Assembly (NCBI RefSeq): GCF_025642255.1
Contig: NZ_CP106759.1
Coordinates: forward strand, 3,685,501-3,749,500
Reading direction: 5' to 3'
DNA from: Stenotrophomonas maltophilia
GTDB lineage: Bacteria; Pseudomonadota; Gammaproteobacteria; Xanthomonadales; Xanthomonadaceae
Length of the DNA: 64,000 nucleotides
Position numbers and translations under genes: made by a program. The notes beneath the pieces are model-generated. The model was not told the DNA's origin and did not search any database. It saw only the letters and a list, made by a program, of their open reading frames with translations. Of the stretch, positions 48,014 to 57,280 are shown piece by piece (position 1 is the stretch's first letter; each line of letters opens with the position of its first letter).

Positions 48014-48961
48014 TCAGGTGTCGGTCGGGCGGGTCTGGCGGAGGAAGTGGCCGGTGACCAGCCACGCGCCCAGCCATCCCAGCAGCAGCGTGCCCAGCAG
48101 GACCAGGCTGCCATGCAGCAGGTCCAGGCCGTGCAGCACGAACGGGCTGCCGTAGCTGCGTGACAGGTCAGCCAGCGGCGCGCGCAGGGCGGCGCCGGCA
48201 ACACCGATCAGGGCCAGCGCCACCGCGCCGGCGCCCAGCCCGTACCAGGCGCCCAGATACAGGAAGGGCCGGCGGATGAAGCCATCGCTGGCGCCGAGCA
48301 GCTGCAGTACGCCGATTTCCTCGCGCCGTGCCTGGATGTCGAGGCGCACGGTATTGCCGACCACCAGCGCAGCGCCGACGCCGAGCAGCACCGAAAGCAC
48401 CTGTACCAGCCGCGCGCCGAACGCCAGCCACGCATCCAGACGCTGCCGCCACAGCGCATCGTGCTGCACCAGATCGGCCTCGGGCAGGCTTTCCAGCGCA
48501 CGCGCCAGACGCGCATCGTCCTTGCCCTGCCCCGGGGTGATGACCAGCAGCGAAGGCAGCGGATTGTCATTCAGCGCGTCGATCGCCTCGCCAAGGCCGG
48601 CATCGCGCAGCTCCTGCAGCCCTTGCTCGGGCGTGCGCACGGTCACCTCGCCGACGTCATCGCGGTCGCGCAGCTGGCCGGCCAGGCGCAACGCACCCGG
48701 GCCATCCACCGTGCCCTTGAGGAAGACATTGATGTCGCGCGACTGCTGCACGCTGCCGGCGAAATGCTTGAGGTTGTCCAGCGCGATCGACAGGCCCAGT
48801 GGCAGTGCCAGCGCCAGCGCCATGACCATCACCGTCAGCAGGGTCGCCCACGGCTTGCGGCAGGCGCGGCCCAGGCTGAACACCACGCTGTGCACGTGGT
48901 GCTGGAACCACACGCCGAGACGCGAGGGTGCGGCGGCTTCGCTGTTTTCGTTCTTCGCCAT
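48014..48961 (-). CDS. ftsX: Cell-division ABC-transporter-like membrane protein FtsX
   Basis: 315 aa. An N-terminal cytoplasmic tail and first helix (TVMVMALALALPLGLSIAL), a periplasmic domain of about 100 residues (QSRDINVFLKGTVDG onward), and three C-terminal helices. With FtsE it transmits ATP hydrolysis to periplasmic amidase activators such as EnvC during septation. The gene begins 3 bp after the ftsE stop. Confidence 0.95.
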   Translation of the reverse strand: MAKNENSEAAAPSRLGVWFQHHVHSVVFSLGRACRKPWATLLTVMVMALALALPLGLSIALDNLKHFAGSVQQSRDINVFLKGTVDGPGALRLAGQLRDRDDVGEVTVRTPEQGLQELRDAGLGEAIDALNDNPLPSLLVITPGQGKDDARLARALESLPEADLVQHDALWRQRLDAWLAFGARLVQVLSVLLGVGAALVVGNTVRLDIQARREEIGVLQLLGASDGFIRRPFLYLGAWYGLGAGAVALALIGVAGAALRAPLADLSRSYGSPFVLHGLDLLHGSLVLLGTLLLGWLGAWLVTGHFLRQTRPTDT

Positions 48962-48964
48962 GCG

Positions 48965-49651
48965 TTACTCCGCCAGATCCTGCGGCGAGATGTCGTCCAC
49001 CAGCCGGCCGTGGTCGAGAATCAGCACGCGCTTGCGCATGCGACGCAGCAGGGGAAGGTCGTGGCTGACCACCAGCACACTGGTGCCGCGCGCGGGCAGC
49101 TCGGCAAACAGGGCCATGATCTCCGCCGCCAGGGTCGGGTCCAGGTTGCCGGTCGGCTCGTCGGCAACCAACAGCTTGGGTTCACCCACGATGGCGCGGG
49201 CGATGCCCACGCGCTGCTGTTCGCCGGCCGACAGCTGCGATGGCAGCGCCTTCTCGCGATGGCCCAGGCCCATCCGTTCCAGCACGGAACGCACGCGCTT
49301 GCCGATGTCGCCACGGCGCGTACCGCGCAGGATCAGCGGCAGTGCCACGTTCTCGGCGATGGTCCGGTCCATCAGCAGGCGATGGTCCTGGTACACCGCA
49401 CCGACCGCGCGCCGATGGCGCGGGACGTCGCCGCCGCGCACCTTCAGCAGGTTGCGCTCGTCGAAGACCACCGCGCCGCGGCTGGGCCGCTCGTCGAGGT
49501 GGATCAACTTGAGCAGGGTGCTCTTGCCCGCCCCGGAATGGCCGGTGACGAACAGCATCTCGCCCGGCGCGACCTCGAAGCTGACGTCGATCAGTGCTTC
49601 GTGGCCACCGGCGTACTGTTTGCTGACATTGTCGAAGCGCAGGACACTCAT
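48965..49651 (-). CDS. ftsE: Cell-division ATPase FtsE
   Basis: 228 aa. Walker A GHSGAGKSTLLKLI, signature QLSAGEQQRVGIARAI, Walker B LLVADEPTGNLD and the His switch VVSHD are complete. It pairs with FtsX; no ftsY is adjacent in this window. Confidence 0.97.
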   Translation of the reverse strand: MSVLRFDNVSKQYAGGHEALIDVSFEVAPGEMLFVTGHSGAGKSTLLKLIHLDERPSRGAVVFDERNLLKVRGGDVPRHRRAVGAVYQDHRLLMDRTIAENVALPLILRGTRRGDIGKRVRSVLERMGLGHREKALPSQLSAGEQQRVGIARAIVGEPKLLVADEPTGNLDPTLAAEIMALFAELPARGTSVLVVSHDLPLLRRMRKRVLILDHGRLVDDISPQDLAE

Positions 49652-49731
49652 GCCCCGATTATGCAGGACCGGCGCGAAGTATCGATAGCGCCGGGACGCG
49701 CCCGGGTGGAATCGTCGATCTGCCGCTGCGC

Positions 49732-49752
49732 GCGCCGGGCATGGCCCGGCGC
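49732..49752. repeat. Short GC hairpin repeat unit (REP/SMAG-like)
   Basis: GCGCCGGGC-ATG-GCCCGGCGC followed by TACC lies between ftsE and rhlB. The same core GCCGGGCATGGCCCGGC recurs at 54379-54397. The form resembles the small palindromic repeats of Stenotrophomonas, and as a hairpin it could end the rhlB transcript. Confidence 0.45.
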
Positions 49753-49774
49753 TACCGCTGACCGGGTGCGCCGA

Positions 49775-51502
49775 TCAGCCGCCCGACAGCATCCGGCGGA
49801 TCTTGCGGCCGATGCGGGTCAGGAACGAGTCGGCGGCGTCGGTGCTGCGCACCGGCTTGGCCACCACGTGAACCGGCGTCACCGGCGAGGCACCGTTGCC
49901 GGCGCTGCCGTTGGCGACCATCGCCTCGCCACCCTCGACCGGACGGCCATGGCGACGACGACGGCGCTTGCGCGGCTTGCGCTCGCCGTCCGCCGCGAGC
50001 TCCGGAGCACCTTCGGCACGCGGCGGACGCGGCGGGCGCGGGGCCTGGGCCGGGGTGCCGGACCCGGCACCTTCCACCGGCGCGGTCGCGCCCTGCTCGC
50101 CTTCCACCCGCGGCTTGCGCGGACCACGCGAGCGGCGTTCGCCGCTGCGCTCGCCCTCGCGGCGCTCGCCACGGCCGGCGCCGGAGCGACCACCGCTGCG
50201 GCCACCGCCACGACGCTCTTCCTCGGCGGCGCGGGCTTCGCGCGCCTCGCGGAAGATCTGGCCGACGCTCTCGTTCTCGTCACCGTCCTCGCCAGCGACC
50301 GTGGCCGGGCGTTCCGGACGCGGCAGTGCGGTCATCAGTTCCTTGGTGACCGGCTCGGACGGAATCTTCTGTTCGATGTAGGCCTCGATGTCCGGCAGGC
50401 TCATCGCATAACGCTCGCAGGCGAAGCTGATCGCGTCACCCTCTTCGCCCAGGCGTGCGGTACGGCCGATGCGGTGCACATAGTCTTCGGCGTCGAACGG
50501 CAGGTCGTAGTTGTAGACGTACTTGATGCCGTCGATATGCAGGCCGCGGGCAGCCACGTCGGTGGCGACCAGGATTTCCAGCTGGCCCTTCTGGAAGCGG
50601 TTGAGCAGGCTCTCGCGCTTCTTCTGCGGCACGTCGCCGGACAGGACGCCGACCCGGTACCCGGCCTTTTCCAGCGAACGCGCCACGCGCTCGACGAAGA
50701 CCTTGGTGTTGACGAAGACCATGGTGCGGGCGCCCTCGCTGCGCGAGAGCAGGCCCAGCAGCAACGGGATCTTCTCGTCGTCGGCCGGGAAGTAGATCTT
50801 CTGGCGCACGCGCGCGGCGGTCACTGTTTCAGCTTCGACCACCAGCTTCTGCGGCTCGTTCATGTGCTCGTAGGCCAGCTCCAGCACGCGATGGCTGAGG
50901 GTGGCGCTGAACAGCAGGGTCTGCCGGGTGGTGCGCTCGGGCATGCGGCGCAGCAGGAAGCGGATGTCCTTGATGAAGCCCAGGTCGAACATGCGGTCGG
51001 CTTCGTCCAGCACGCAGATCTCGCAGGCGTGCAGCGAAACCACCTTGTGCTGCTTGACGTAATCGATCAGGCGGCCGGGGGTGGCGATGATCACATCCAC
51101 GCCCTGCTGCAGGATCTCGCGCTGCTTGTCGTAATCCACGCCACCGTAGACGAGGGCGAAACGCAGGCCCAGGTCGGAACCGAACTTCACGGCGTCCTTG
51201 TGGATCTGGATCGCCAGCTCGCGGGTGGGCGCCAGGATCAGCGCGCGCGGGTCTTCCGCCTTGCGGTCGGCCAGCGCCGGGCGGCTCAGCAGGCGGTTGA
51301 CCACGGCAACCAGGAACGCCAGCGTCTTGCCGGTGCCGGTCTGGGCCTGGCCGGCGACATCACCACCGGCCAGCGCGACCGGCAGTGTCAGCGCCTGGAT
51401 CGGGGTGCAGCGGGTGAATCCGGCTCCTTCAAGGCCGGCCTGCAGGGCCGGATGCAGCTCAAAGGAGGAAAAGGTCAAATCGGTCAGCGGTTTGTCGCTC
51501 AT
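49775..51502 (-). CDS. rhlB: DEAD-box RNA helicase RhlB with long basic C-terminal tail
   Basis: 575 aa from ATG 51502, against 421 for E. coli RhlB. The helicase core (about 1-393) has the Q-motif, [30 protein letters not shown], and [15 protein letters not shown]. The tail from about 394 is low-complexity, rich in Arg/Gly/Glu and Pro, and ends with a basic amphipathic [14 protein letters not shown] stretch that might touch membrane or RNA. It unwinds RNA, typically with the RNase E degradosome. Divergent from trxA-rho, as in enterobacteria. Confidence 0.93.
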   Translation of the reverse strand: MSDKPLTDLTFSSFELHPALQAGLEGAGFTRCTPIQALTLPVALAGGDVAGQAQTGTGKTLAFLVAVVNRLLSRPALADRKAEDPRALILAPTRELAIQIHKDAVKFGSDLGLRFALVYGGVDYDKQREILQQGVDVIIATPGRLIDYVKQHKVVSLHACEICVLDEADRMFDLGFIKDIRFLLRRMPERTTRQTLLFSATLSHRVLELAYEHMNEPQKLVVEAETVTAARVRQKIYFPADDEKIPLLLGLLSRSEGARTMVFVNTKVFVERVARSLEKAGYRVGVLSGDVPQKKRESLLNRFQKGQLEILVATDVAARGLHIDGIKYVYNYDLPFDAEDYVHRIGRTARLGEEGDAISFACERYAMSLPDIEAYIEQKIPSEPVTKELMTALPRPERPATVAGEDGDENESVGQIFREAREARAAEEERRGGGRSGGRSGAGRGERREGERSGERRSRGPRKPRVEGEQGATAPVEGAGSGTPAQAPRPPRPPRAEGAPELAADGERKPRKRRRRRHGRPVEGGEAMVANGSAGNGASPVTPVHVVAKPVRSTDAADSFLTRIGRKIRRMLSGG

Positions 51503-52025
51503 GAGTCCGTCTTGGTATGGCCACCGGCCAGCGGGCGGGCGGCACTGCATCGTCTGGGGGCACCGTCGCAAACTGCGGCCCCTGCGGCGGGTCGGCGGAC
51601 CGGGGACCACCGGGTCCGCGCGCCGCTCAATGCCCCAGTTTAACGCACTCCGGCGGCCAAACCGGAATGAGCCGTCTCACACAACCGCGAGACCGGCCCG
51701 TGCGGGACGCCTCTTCACCCAGCCACACCGCGCTTGAACAGCCCTGCCGGGGTCGCTGGAGTCCGCGGCTGCCGGCCCCCACTTCAGGAGGACAGTGAAA
51801 TCCGACACATACCGCGCTTCGAAGCGATCACGATACGCTGGGTTCCAGCCGGCCACTGTCCATGCCCCGCGATAGGGGTACACTGCCGGCCGTGAGCGTC
51901 CAGGCATCCCGCCGAACGCACCGCGGCAGGACGCCGCGAGGCAACGACGAGGGTCGCGCCACCGGGCAAGGCCCAGTTCACCCACCTCCGGCCTGGCCGG
52001 GTGCAATCCAAGACGAGAAACCAAG
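51503..52025. other. 523-bp intergenic region between divergent rhlB and trxA
   Basis: No convincing gene is seen; open frames here on either strand are GC-driven. It must hold promoters for both genes. On the minus strand TAAACT (51637-51642) is a possible rhlB -10. On the plus strand TACACT (51879-51884) is a possible trxA -10, implying a 140-base leader. No clear operator or RNA gene was found. Confidence 0.4.
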
Positions 52026-52355
52026 ATGAGCGACAAGGTTGTACACGTCGGCGATGCCGACTTTGATAGCGCCGTGCTGAATTCCAAGGAACCGGTGCTG
52101 GTCGATTTCTGGGCCGAGTGGTGTGGCCCGTGCAAGATGATCGCCCCCGCGCTGGACGAGCTGGCCGATGCCTACCAGGGCCGCGCCAAGATCGCCAAGG
52201 TCAACGTCGACAACAATCGTGCGCTGGCCGCCAAGTACCACGTGCGTTCGATCCCGTACCTGGTCGTGTTCAAGGATGGCGAGAAGGTCGGCGAGCAGAT
52301 CGGCGCGGTGGGCAAGGCCCAGCTGGCCGGCCTGCTGGACAAGGCCCTGGCCTGA
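52026..52355 (+). CDS. trxA: Thioredoxin 1
   Basis: 109 aa, standard. The active site WCGPCK and the cis-Pro (RSIPYLVVF) are intact. It is the general cytoplasmic dithiol reductant and the electron source for DsbD. Followed by rho 230 bp later in the classical trxA-rho order; a GC hairpin at 52369-52395 lies directly after it. Confidence 0.98.
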   Translation: MSDKVVHVGDADFDSAVLNSKEPVLVDFWAEWCGPCKMIAPALDELADAYQGRAKIAKVNVDNNRALAAKYHVRSIPYLVVFKDGEKVGEQIGAVGKAQLAGLLDKALA

Positions 52356-52368
52356 TCCTGTAACGACT

Positions 52369-52395
52369 CCGGCAGCCGCCCGGTGCGGCTGCCGG
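52369..52395. terminator. GC hairpin after trxA
   Basis: CCGGCAGCCGC and its exact complement form an 11-bp stem with loop CCGGT, 13 bp after the trxA stop, but there is no U-tract. It may partly end trxA transcripts before the rho promoter. Confidence 0.5.
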
Positions 52396-52438
52396 CAGGC
52401 GCGGACCGCGCCTGCATGAATGCTGTTCCCGGCGACCC

Positions 52439-52466
52439 TTGCACGGCGCCGCGGGCCGATGATAGT
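52439..52466 (+). promoter_or_regulatory. rho: Probable sigma70 promoter of rho
   Basis: TTGCAC (52439-52444) and GATAGT (52461-52466) are separated by 16 bp. The expected start leaves a leader of about 113 bases before the TTG, space for the known autogenous attenuation of rho in other bacteria. Confidence 0.5.
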
Positions 52467-52585
52467 GTCGGCACATCCGGCCGCGTTCGCGTGCCGCACC
52501 TTCTGGACGCAGTTTCTTCCAGACCCATCCCCAACGTTCGCCGCCCCAGCCGGGCGCTCGCACCTTCAAGCGAGGAATAACGCTC

Positions 52586-54328
52586 TTGTCCGATAACACT
52601 CCCGAAACCGGCAGCGCAGAAGCGCCCGCCGAAAAGCGCGTGCGCAAGGCCCGCGTGACCAAGGCTGCCGCACCGGCCGCCGCCGAAACCAGCGCGCCCC
52701 CCGCGCAGCCGACCCTGCCGCTGGCCGCCGCGCCCGAAGCACCGGCGCCGGCCGCAGCCGCTCCCGCGCCGAGCGCGCCCGCCGCCGAGGCCCCTGCCAG
52801 CAGTGGCGGCGGTGAAGGCGGTGAGGGTCGCGAATCCGGCCAGCCGCGGCAGCAGAACCCTCAGGGTGGCGGCCAGCATCAGCACAACCAGAATGGCCAG
52901 CAGGGCCAGCAGGGCCAGGGCCAGGGCAACCGCCGTGACCGTTTCCGCAACCGCCGCGACCGCGACCGCAACAACCGCTTCCGCGATGACGGCATGCCCA
53001 ACGAGGGCGGCGAGCAGCAGGCCTTCGTGCCGCGCGTGCAGCCGACGGTGCCGGAAGGCTTCCCGGTCTATTCGCTGAGCGATCTCAAGCGGATGCCGGC
53101 ACAGAAGCTGCTGGAAATCGCCGAACAGCTGCAGATCTCCGAAGGCGTGGCGCGTGCCCGCAAGCAGGATGTGATCTTCGCCCTGCTGAAGGTGCTGACC
53201 CGCCATGGCGACGGCGTCGCCGCCGATGGCGTGCTGGAGATCCTGCCGGACGGCTTCGGCTTCCTGCGCGCGGCCGAAGCCAGCTACCTGGCCGGCCCGG
53301 ACGACACCTACATTTCGCCCAGCCAGATCCGCCGTTTCAACCTGCGTACCGGCGACCACCTGTCCGGCCGCATCCGCTTCCCGAAGGACGGCGAGCGCTA
53401 CTTCGCGCTGTCGATCGTGGACACCATCAACGGTGAGCCGCTGGAAGCGTCGAAGAACAAGGTGCTGTTCGAGAACCTGACCCCGCTGTTCCCGCGTCGC
53501 CGCTTCACCCTGGAGCGCGGCAACGGTTCGTCGGAAGACATCACCGGCCGCATCCTCGACCTGATGGCCCCGCAGGGCAAGGGCCAGCGCTCGCTGATCG
53601 TCTCCCAGCCGAAGGCGGGCAAGACGATGATGATGCAGCAGGTCGCCACCGCGATCACCACCAATCATCCGGACGTGCACCTGATCGTGCTGCTGATCGA
53701 CGAGCGCCCGGAAGAAGTGACCGAAATGCAGCGCACCGTGCGCGGCGAGGTCATCAGCTCGACCTTCGACGAGCCGGCCGCACGCCACGTGCAGGTCGCC
53801 GAAATGGTGATCGAACGGGCCAAGCGCCTGGTCGAGCACAAGAAGGACGTGGTGATCCTGCTGGACTCGATCACCCGCCTGGCACGCGCCTACAACAACG
53901 TCGTGCCGAGCTCGGGCAAGGTGCTGACCGGTGGTGTGGACGCCAACGCCCTGCACCGCCCGAAGCGCTTCTTCGGTGCCGCGCGCAACGTTGAAGAAGG
54001 CGGCAGCCTGACCATCATCGCCACCGCGCTGGTCGACACCGGCTCGAAGATGGACGAGGTGATCTACGAAGAGTTCAAGGGCACCGGCAACAGCGAAGTG
54101 CACCTGAGCCGCCGCATCGCCGAGAAGCGCGTGTTCCCGGCCATCGACATCAACCGCTCCGGCACCCGCCGCGAAGACCTGCTGATCGAGCCGGAACTGC
54201 TGCAGAAGATCTGGATCCTGCGCAAGCTGCTGCATCCGATGGATGAAATGGCCGCGATGGAATTCCTGCTGGACAAGATGAAGAACACCAAGTCCAACGA
54301 CGAGTTCTTCGGTTCGATGAAGCGATAA
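52586..54328 (+). CDS. rho: Transcription termination factor Rho with long disordered N-terminal extension
   Basis: 580 aa from TTG 52586 (GAGGAA upstream), against 419 for E. coli. Residues 1-157 are low-complexity: Ala/Pro-rich first, then Gly/Gln/Asn/His-rich, then an Arg/Asp/Asn-rich segment. From about 160 the Rho core follows: the N-terminal RNA-binding region, [14 protein letters not shown], Walker [29 protein letters not shown] and the [16 protein letters not shown]-loop region. A hexameric RNA translocase that ends transcription. The extension may promote RNA binding or phase separation (inference). A strong terminator follows. Confidence 0.97.
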   Translation: MSDNTPETGSAEAPAEKRVRKARVTKAAAPAAAETSAPPAQPTLPLAAAPEAPAPAAAAPAPSAPAAEAPASSGGGEGGEGRESGQPRQQNPQGGGQHQHNQNGQQGQQGQGQGNRRDRFRNRRDRDRNNRFRDDGMPNEGGEQQAFVPRVQPTVPEGFPVYSLSDLKRMPAQKLLEIAEQLQISEGVARARKQDVIFALLKVLTRHGDGVAADGVLEILPDGFGFLRAAEASYLAGPDDTYISPSQIRRFNLRTGDHLSGRIRFPKDGERYFALSIVDTINGEPLEASKNKVLFENLTPLFPRRRFTLERGNGSSEDITGRILDLMAPQGKGQRSLIVSQPKAGKTMMMQQVATAITTNHPDVHLIVLLIDERPEEVTEMQRTVRGEVISSTFDEPAARHVQVAEMVIERAKRLVEHKKDVVILLDSITRLARAYNNVVPSSGKVLTGGVDANALHRPKRFFGAARNVEEGGSLTIIATALVDTGSKMDEVIYEEFKGTGNSEVHLSRRIAEKRVFPAIDINRSGTRREDLLIEPELLQKIWILRKLLHPMDEMAAMEFLLDKMKNTKSNDEFFGSMKR

Positions 54329-54332
54329 GAAG

Positions 54333-54360
54333 AAAGCCCCGCACTGCGGGGCTTTTTTTT
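54333..54360 (+). terminator. Intrinsic terminator after rho
   Basis: AAGCCCCGC-ACT-GCGGGGCTT followed by a run of eight T, four bases after the rho stop. Confidence 0.95.
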
Positions 54361-54378
54361 GCTCGGGAACGGCGCATT

Positions 54379-54397
54379 CGCCGGGCATGGCCCGGCG
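54379..54397. repeat. Second copy of the GC hairpin repeat unit
   Basis: CGCCGGGC-ATG-GCCCGGCG matches the hairpin at 49732-49752 and is also followed by CTGCC/CTACC-like bases. It lies between the rho terminator and the 3' end of the glucosidase gene, where it may end the latter. Confidence 0.4.
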
Positions 54398-54407
54398 CTG
54401 CCTTCGG

Positions 54408-56939
54408 TTACGGGCAGGCCACCGCGCCCTCGGCGGTGGCCGTGTTGGCCGTCAACCTGACCTGGGTGAATGCCGCGGCGAACGGCGCGTCGGCGCTGAC
54501 CACGAACGGGGCTTCCACCGCGCCCAGGTCCACGCCGCGCTTTGCAAAGCAGGCCAATGGCACGGTCACCGTCTGCTTCTGCCCGGGCGCCAGCGCGACC
54601 AGCTGCGGGGCGATGTCCACCCCACCCTCACAGCCGCTGCCACACTGCATGGTCACCTTCACCGGCGATGCCGGGCGCTTCACCAGCTGCACATCGAACT
54701 GCAGCGCGCCGTTGCTGCGCGCCAGTGCGCCGAGATTGCGGCGCGAGGTGCTGCGTGCGATCAGCTGCGCCGGGGCCCGCCAGGTCACCTCCTTGGCGTC
54801 CTGCTGGGTGTTCACCTGCACGGTGCGCACCTGCACCACCGGCTTGGCGGTGGGCCAGCGCAGCGTAGCGTTCAGATCATTGCCAAGCGGTTGGGTCGCT
54901 CCCGCGGCGGCAACGTGCAGGGCGAATGGCGGCGTGTCGGCGCGGTTGAAGATCGGCAGCACGGTGACTTCGCCGCAGCTGTCCGGGTCAGCTTCCTCGA
55001 GCCTGGCGACCTTGCCGCCCTTGGCGTAGCTGAGGCCATAGCCAAGCGCGAACAGCGCCGGCTTCTTCGCGTCGGGCTGGTCGATCGGTGCCGGGCACGG
55101 AACGCCCGGCCACGGGAAGCTGAGGCGTCCACGGAAGTCGTGTGCCGGCTTGCCGCCCTTGCCCGCCACCAGCACATCAGTCACGCCCTTGCCTTCGGTG
55201 CCCGGCAGCCAGGCGGCGACGAAGGCGCTGGACAGATTGAGCAGGTCGTTGACATACATCGGGCGACCGGACAGGTAGACGGTCACCACCGGCTTGCCGG
55301 TTGCAGCTGCGGCCTTCAGCGCGGCCAGGTCCTGCGGGTAGGCCCGGCTGTGGCTGACGGTATCCGAAGCGAGAATATCGCCGTTGGTTTCCGCATAGGG
55401 CGTCTCACCGATCACCGCCAGCACCACATCGAAAGCCTTCGGATCGACGCCTTGGCCATCGGCGCTGAAGCTGACCTTGTCCGCCCCCAGTTCGGCGCGC
55501 AGCGCGCCCAGCACGGAATCGGCGTTGGGAAAATCGGAATTCCTGTTCTCGGTGCCCTGCCAGGTCAGCGACCAGCCACCGGACTGGTCGCCGATGCTGT
55601 CGGCGCTCTTGCCGACCACCAGCACCCGCGCATCGCGGCGCAGCGGGAGTGCCTCGCCTTCATTCTTCAGCAGCACCAGCGATTCGCGCACGGCACGCCG
55701 GGCCAGGTCACGGTGCTGCACGGCCCTGGCATCGCCGGCGTAGCGGCTGTCGGACGGCTTGTGGTCGAACAGGCCCGCGCGCAGCTTCACCCGCAGGATG
55801 CGGGCGACCGCATCGTCGATGCGCGCCAGCGGAATCTCACCGCTCTTGACCTGCGCGGTGGTGTTGGCGATGAACGCTTTCCAGTCGTCGGGCACCATCA
55901 CCATGTCGATGCCGGCATTGATGGCCTGCGCACAGCTGTCGTTGCGGCAGCCCGGCACCTGCGCGATGCCGTTCCAGTCGGAGACGACAAAGCCATCAAA
56001 ACCCATCTTGTCCTTCAACGCATCGGTCAGCAGCGCCTTGCTGCCGTGCATCTTGCCGTAGTCCACGCCTGCGGCGCGGTCGTTCCAGCTGTTGAACGAG
56101 GCCATCACCGTCTGCGCACCCTCGGCAAGCGCACCATAGTATCCCTGCGCGTGGACGTTGATCATGGTGTTCTTGTCGACCAGCGCCTCACCCTGGTCGC
56201 GGCCGTTGTCGGTGGCACCATCGCCCAGGTAGTGCTTGGCTGTGGTGACCACGTTACCGTCGTCCTTGAAGGTGCCCTGTGCTCCCTTCACGTAGGCGTG
56301 GGCGTAGCTGCGGATCACCGCCGGGTCGGACGAATAGCTCTCATAGGTGCGGCCCCAGCGAGGGTCATGGGCCACGGCCAGGGTGGGTGCGAACACCCAG
56401 CCGATGCCGGTGGCGCGCACCGAGCGCGCGGTCGCCTCGCCGATGCGTTCGATCAGTTCGGCATCGCCGGCCGCGCCCAGGCCGATGTTGTGCGGGAACA
56501 GGGTCGCACCCAGCACGTTGTTGTGGCCGTGCACCGCATCGGTGCCCCAGATGACCGGCACCGGCGTCTTCGCATCGGTTGCCAGCGATGCAGCGTGGTA
56601 GGCATCGGCCAGCTGCAGCCAGTCCTGCACGCTGGCGTGCTTGTCCATGCCCGGCCAGGAGCCACCGCCATTGAGGACCGAGCCGATGTAGTAGCGGCGC
56701 ACCTCGTCCGGCGTGATGGTCTTGATCTCGGCCTGGGTCATCTGCCCGATCTTCTGCGCCAGCGTCATCTGCGCAAGGATCTCCTGCACGCGCCTTTCGA
56801 TATCCGCATCAGCAGCGATCACGCTGTGGACGCGCGGCCAGTCCTGCAGGCGTTCGCCCGTGGACGGCGCGGCACCCGCCGATGCGGCCAGGGCGGCCAA
56901 CAGACAGCCGGAAAGAAGGGTCTGGGTGGGGCGCTTCAC
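54408..56939 (-). CDS. Periplasmic GH3 beta-glucosidase (exo-1,3/1,4-glucanase type)
   Basis: 843 aa from GTG 56939, with GGAGG nine bases upstream. A signal peptide ends at SAGA (about 23). The GH3 N-terminal barrel carries the acid-base/substrate loops WGTDAVHGHNN, AKHYLGDG, and the nucleophile Asp in GFVVSDWNG; the C-terminal domain has ESLVLLKNEGEALPL and LSGRPMYVNDLLN, then a C-terminal beta-domain with Cys pairs. It resembles the ExoP/CebA-type exo-beta-glucosidases and should release glucose from beta-glucan oligomers in the periplasm. A LacI operator overlaps its promoter (57020-57058). Confidence 0.93.
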   Translation of the reverse strand: MKRPTQTLLSGCLLAALAASAGAAPSTGERLQDWPRVHSVIAADADIERRVQEILAQMTLAQKIGQMTQAEIKTITPDEVRRYYIGSVLNGGGSWPGMDKHASVQDWLQLADAYHAASLATDAKTPVPVIWGTDAVHGHNNVLGATLFPHNIGLGAAGDAELIERIGEATARSVRATGIGWVFAPTLAVAHDPRWGRTYESYSSDPAVIRSYAHAYVKGAQGTFKDDGNVVTTAKHYLGDGATDNGRDQGEALVDKNTMINVHAQGYYGALAEGAQTVMASFNSWNDRAAGVDYGKMHGSKALLTDALKDKMGFDGFVVSDWNGIAQVPGCRNDSCAQAINAGIDMVMVPDDWKAFIANTTAQVKSGEIPLARIDDAVARILRVKLRAGLFDHKPSDSRYAGDARAVQHRDLARRAVRESLVLLKNEGEALPLRRDARVLVVGKSADSIGDQSGGWSLTWQGTENRNSDFPNADSVLGALRAELGADKVSFSADGQGVDPKAFDVVLAVIGETPYAETNGDILASDTVSHSRAYPQDLAALKAAAATGKPVVTVYLSGRPMYVNDLLNLSSAFVAAWLPGTEGKGVTDVLVAGKGGKPAHDFRGRLSFPWPGVPCPAPIDQPDAKKPALFALGYGLSYAKGGKVARLEEADPDSCGEVTVLPIFNRADTPPFALHVAAAGATQPLGNDLNATLRWPTAKPVVQVRTVQVNTQQDAKEVTWRAPAQLIARSTSRRNLGALARSNGALQFDVQLVKRPASPVKVTMQCGSGCEGGVDIAPQLVALAPGQKQTVTVPLACFAKRGVDLGAVEAPFVVSADAPFAAAFTQVRLTANTATAEGAVACP

Positions 56940-57019
56940 TGGGTACTACCTCCGTGGATGACGTTCCTGGCGTGCGGGACTGCAGCGGCACGTCGGTATG
57001 GGCGATCGGACGCCCGTCC

Positions 57020-57058
57020 TGACAGCGCTGTCATATAAGCCTGCCTGCATCGTGTCAA
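57020..57058 (-). promoter_or_regulatory. GH3 promoter overlapped by a LacI operator (site 1)
   Basis: TGACAGCGCTGTCA (57020-57033) is a perfect 14-bp palindrome with the CG centre typical of LacI-family sites. On the minus strand TTGACA (57053-57058) and TATATG (57032-57037) form a promoter whose -10 touches the operator, so repressor would block GH3 transcription. The site also lies upstream of lacI. Confidence 0.8.
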
Positions 57059-57280
57059 TGAGCGATCGCACATCCTGTGGCGGCAATCGCGTAGCGGCGG
57101 GCTTTGCGGCCGACGCAGCACACGGCCCGCGGCGGTGGGTGTTGCGACGCGACAAGAATTCAGGACGTGCCAGTCCCCCTCGCGTCGTGGCACCATCCGC
57201 CTGCTCCGGCAACACCGACATCGCAGGTACGCACTACCATCGGCGCGTCGCCGCCGCCTTCCAGGAGGATCCACCGCATC

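Noticed and set aside
48461..51643. 1060-codon plus-strand open frame
   Set aside because: It runs opposite ftsX, ftsE and rhlB, all confirmed; composition is a shadow of Arg/Ala-rich codons.
51677..52135. Possible gene on the minus strand between rhlB and trxA
   Set aside because: It overlaps the trxA start, lacks a ribosome site and has no recognisable sequence pattern.
52172..54388. 738-codon minus-strand open frame opposite trxA-rho
   Set aside because: Antisense to rho, no recognisable domain.
54387..57038. 883-codon plus-strand open frame opposite the GH3 gene
   Set aside because: Antisense to a clear glycosidase with signal peptide and active-site motifs.
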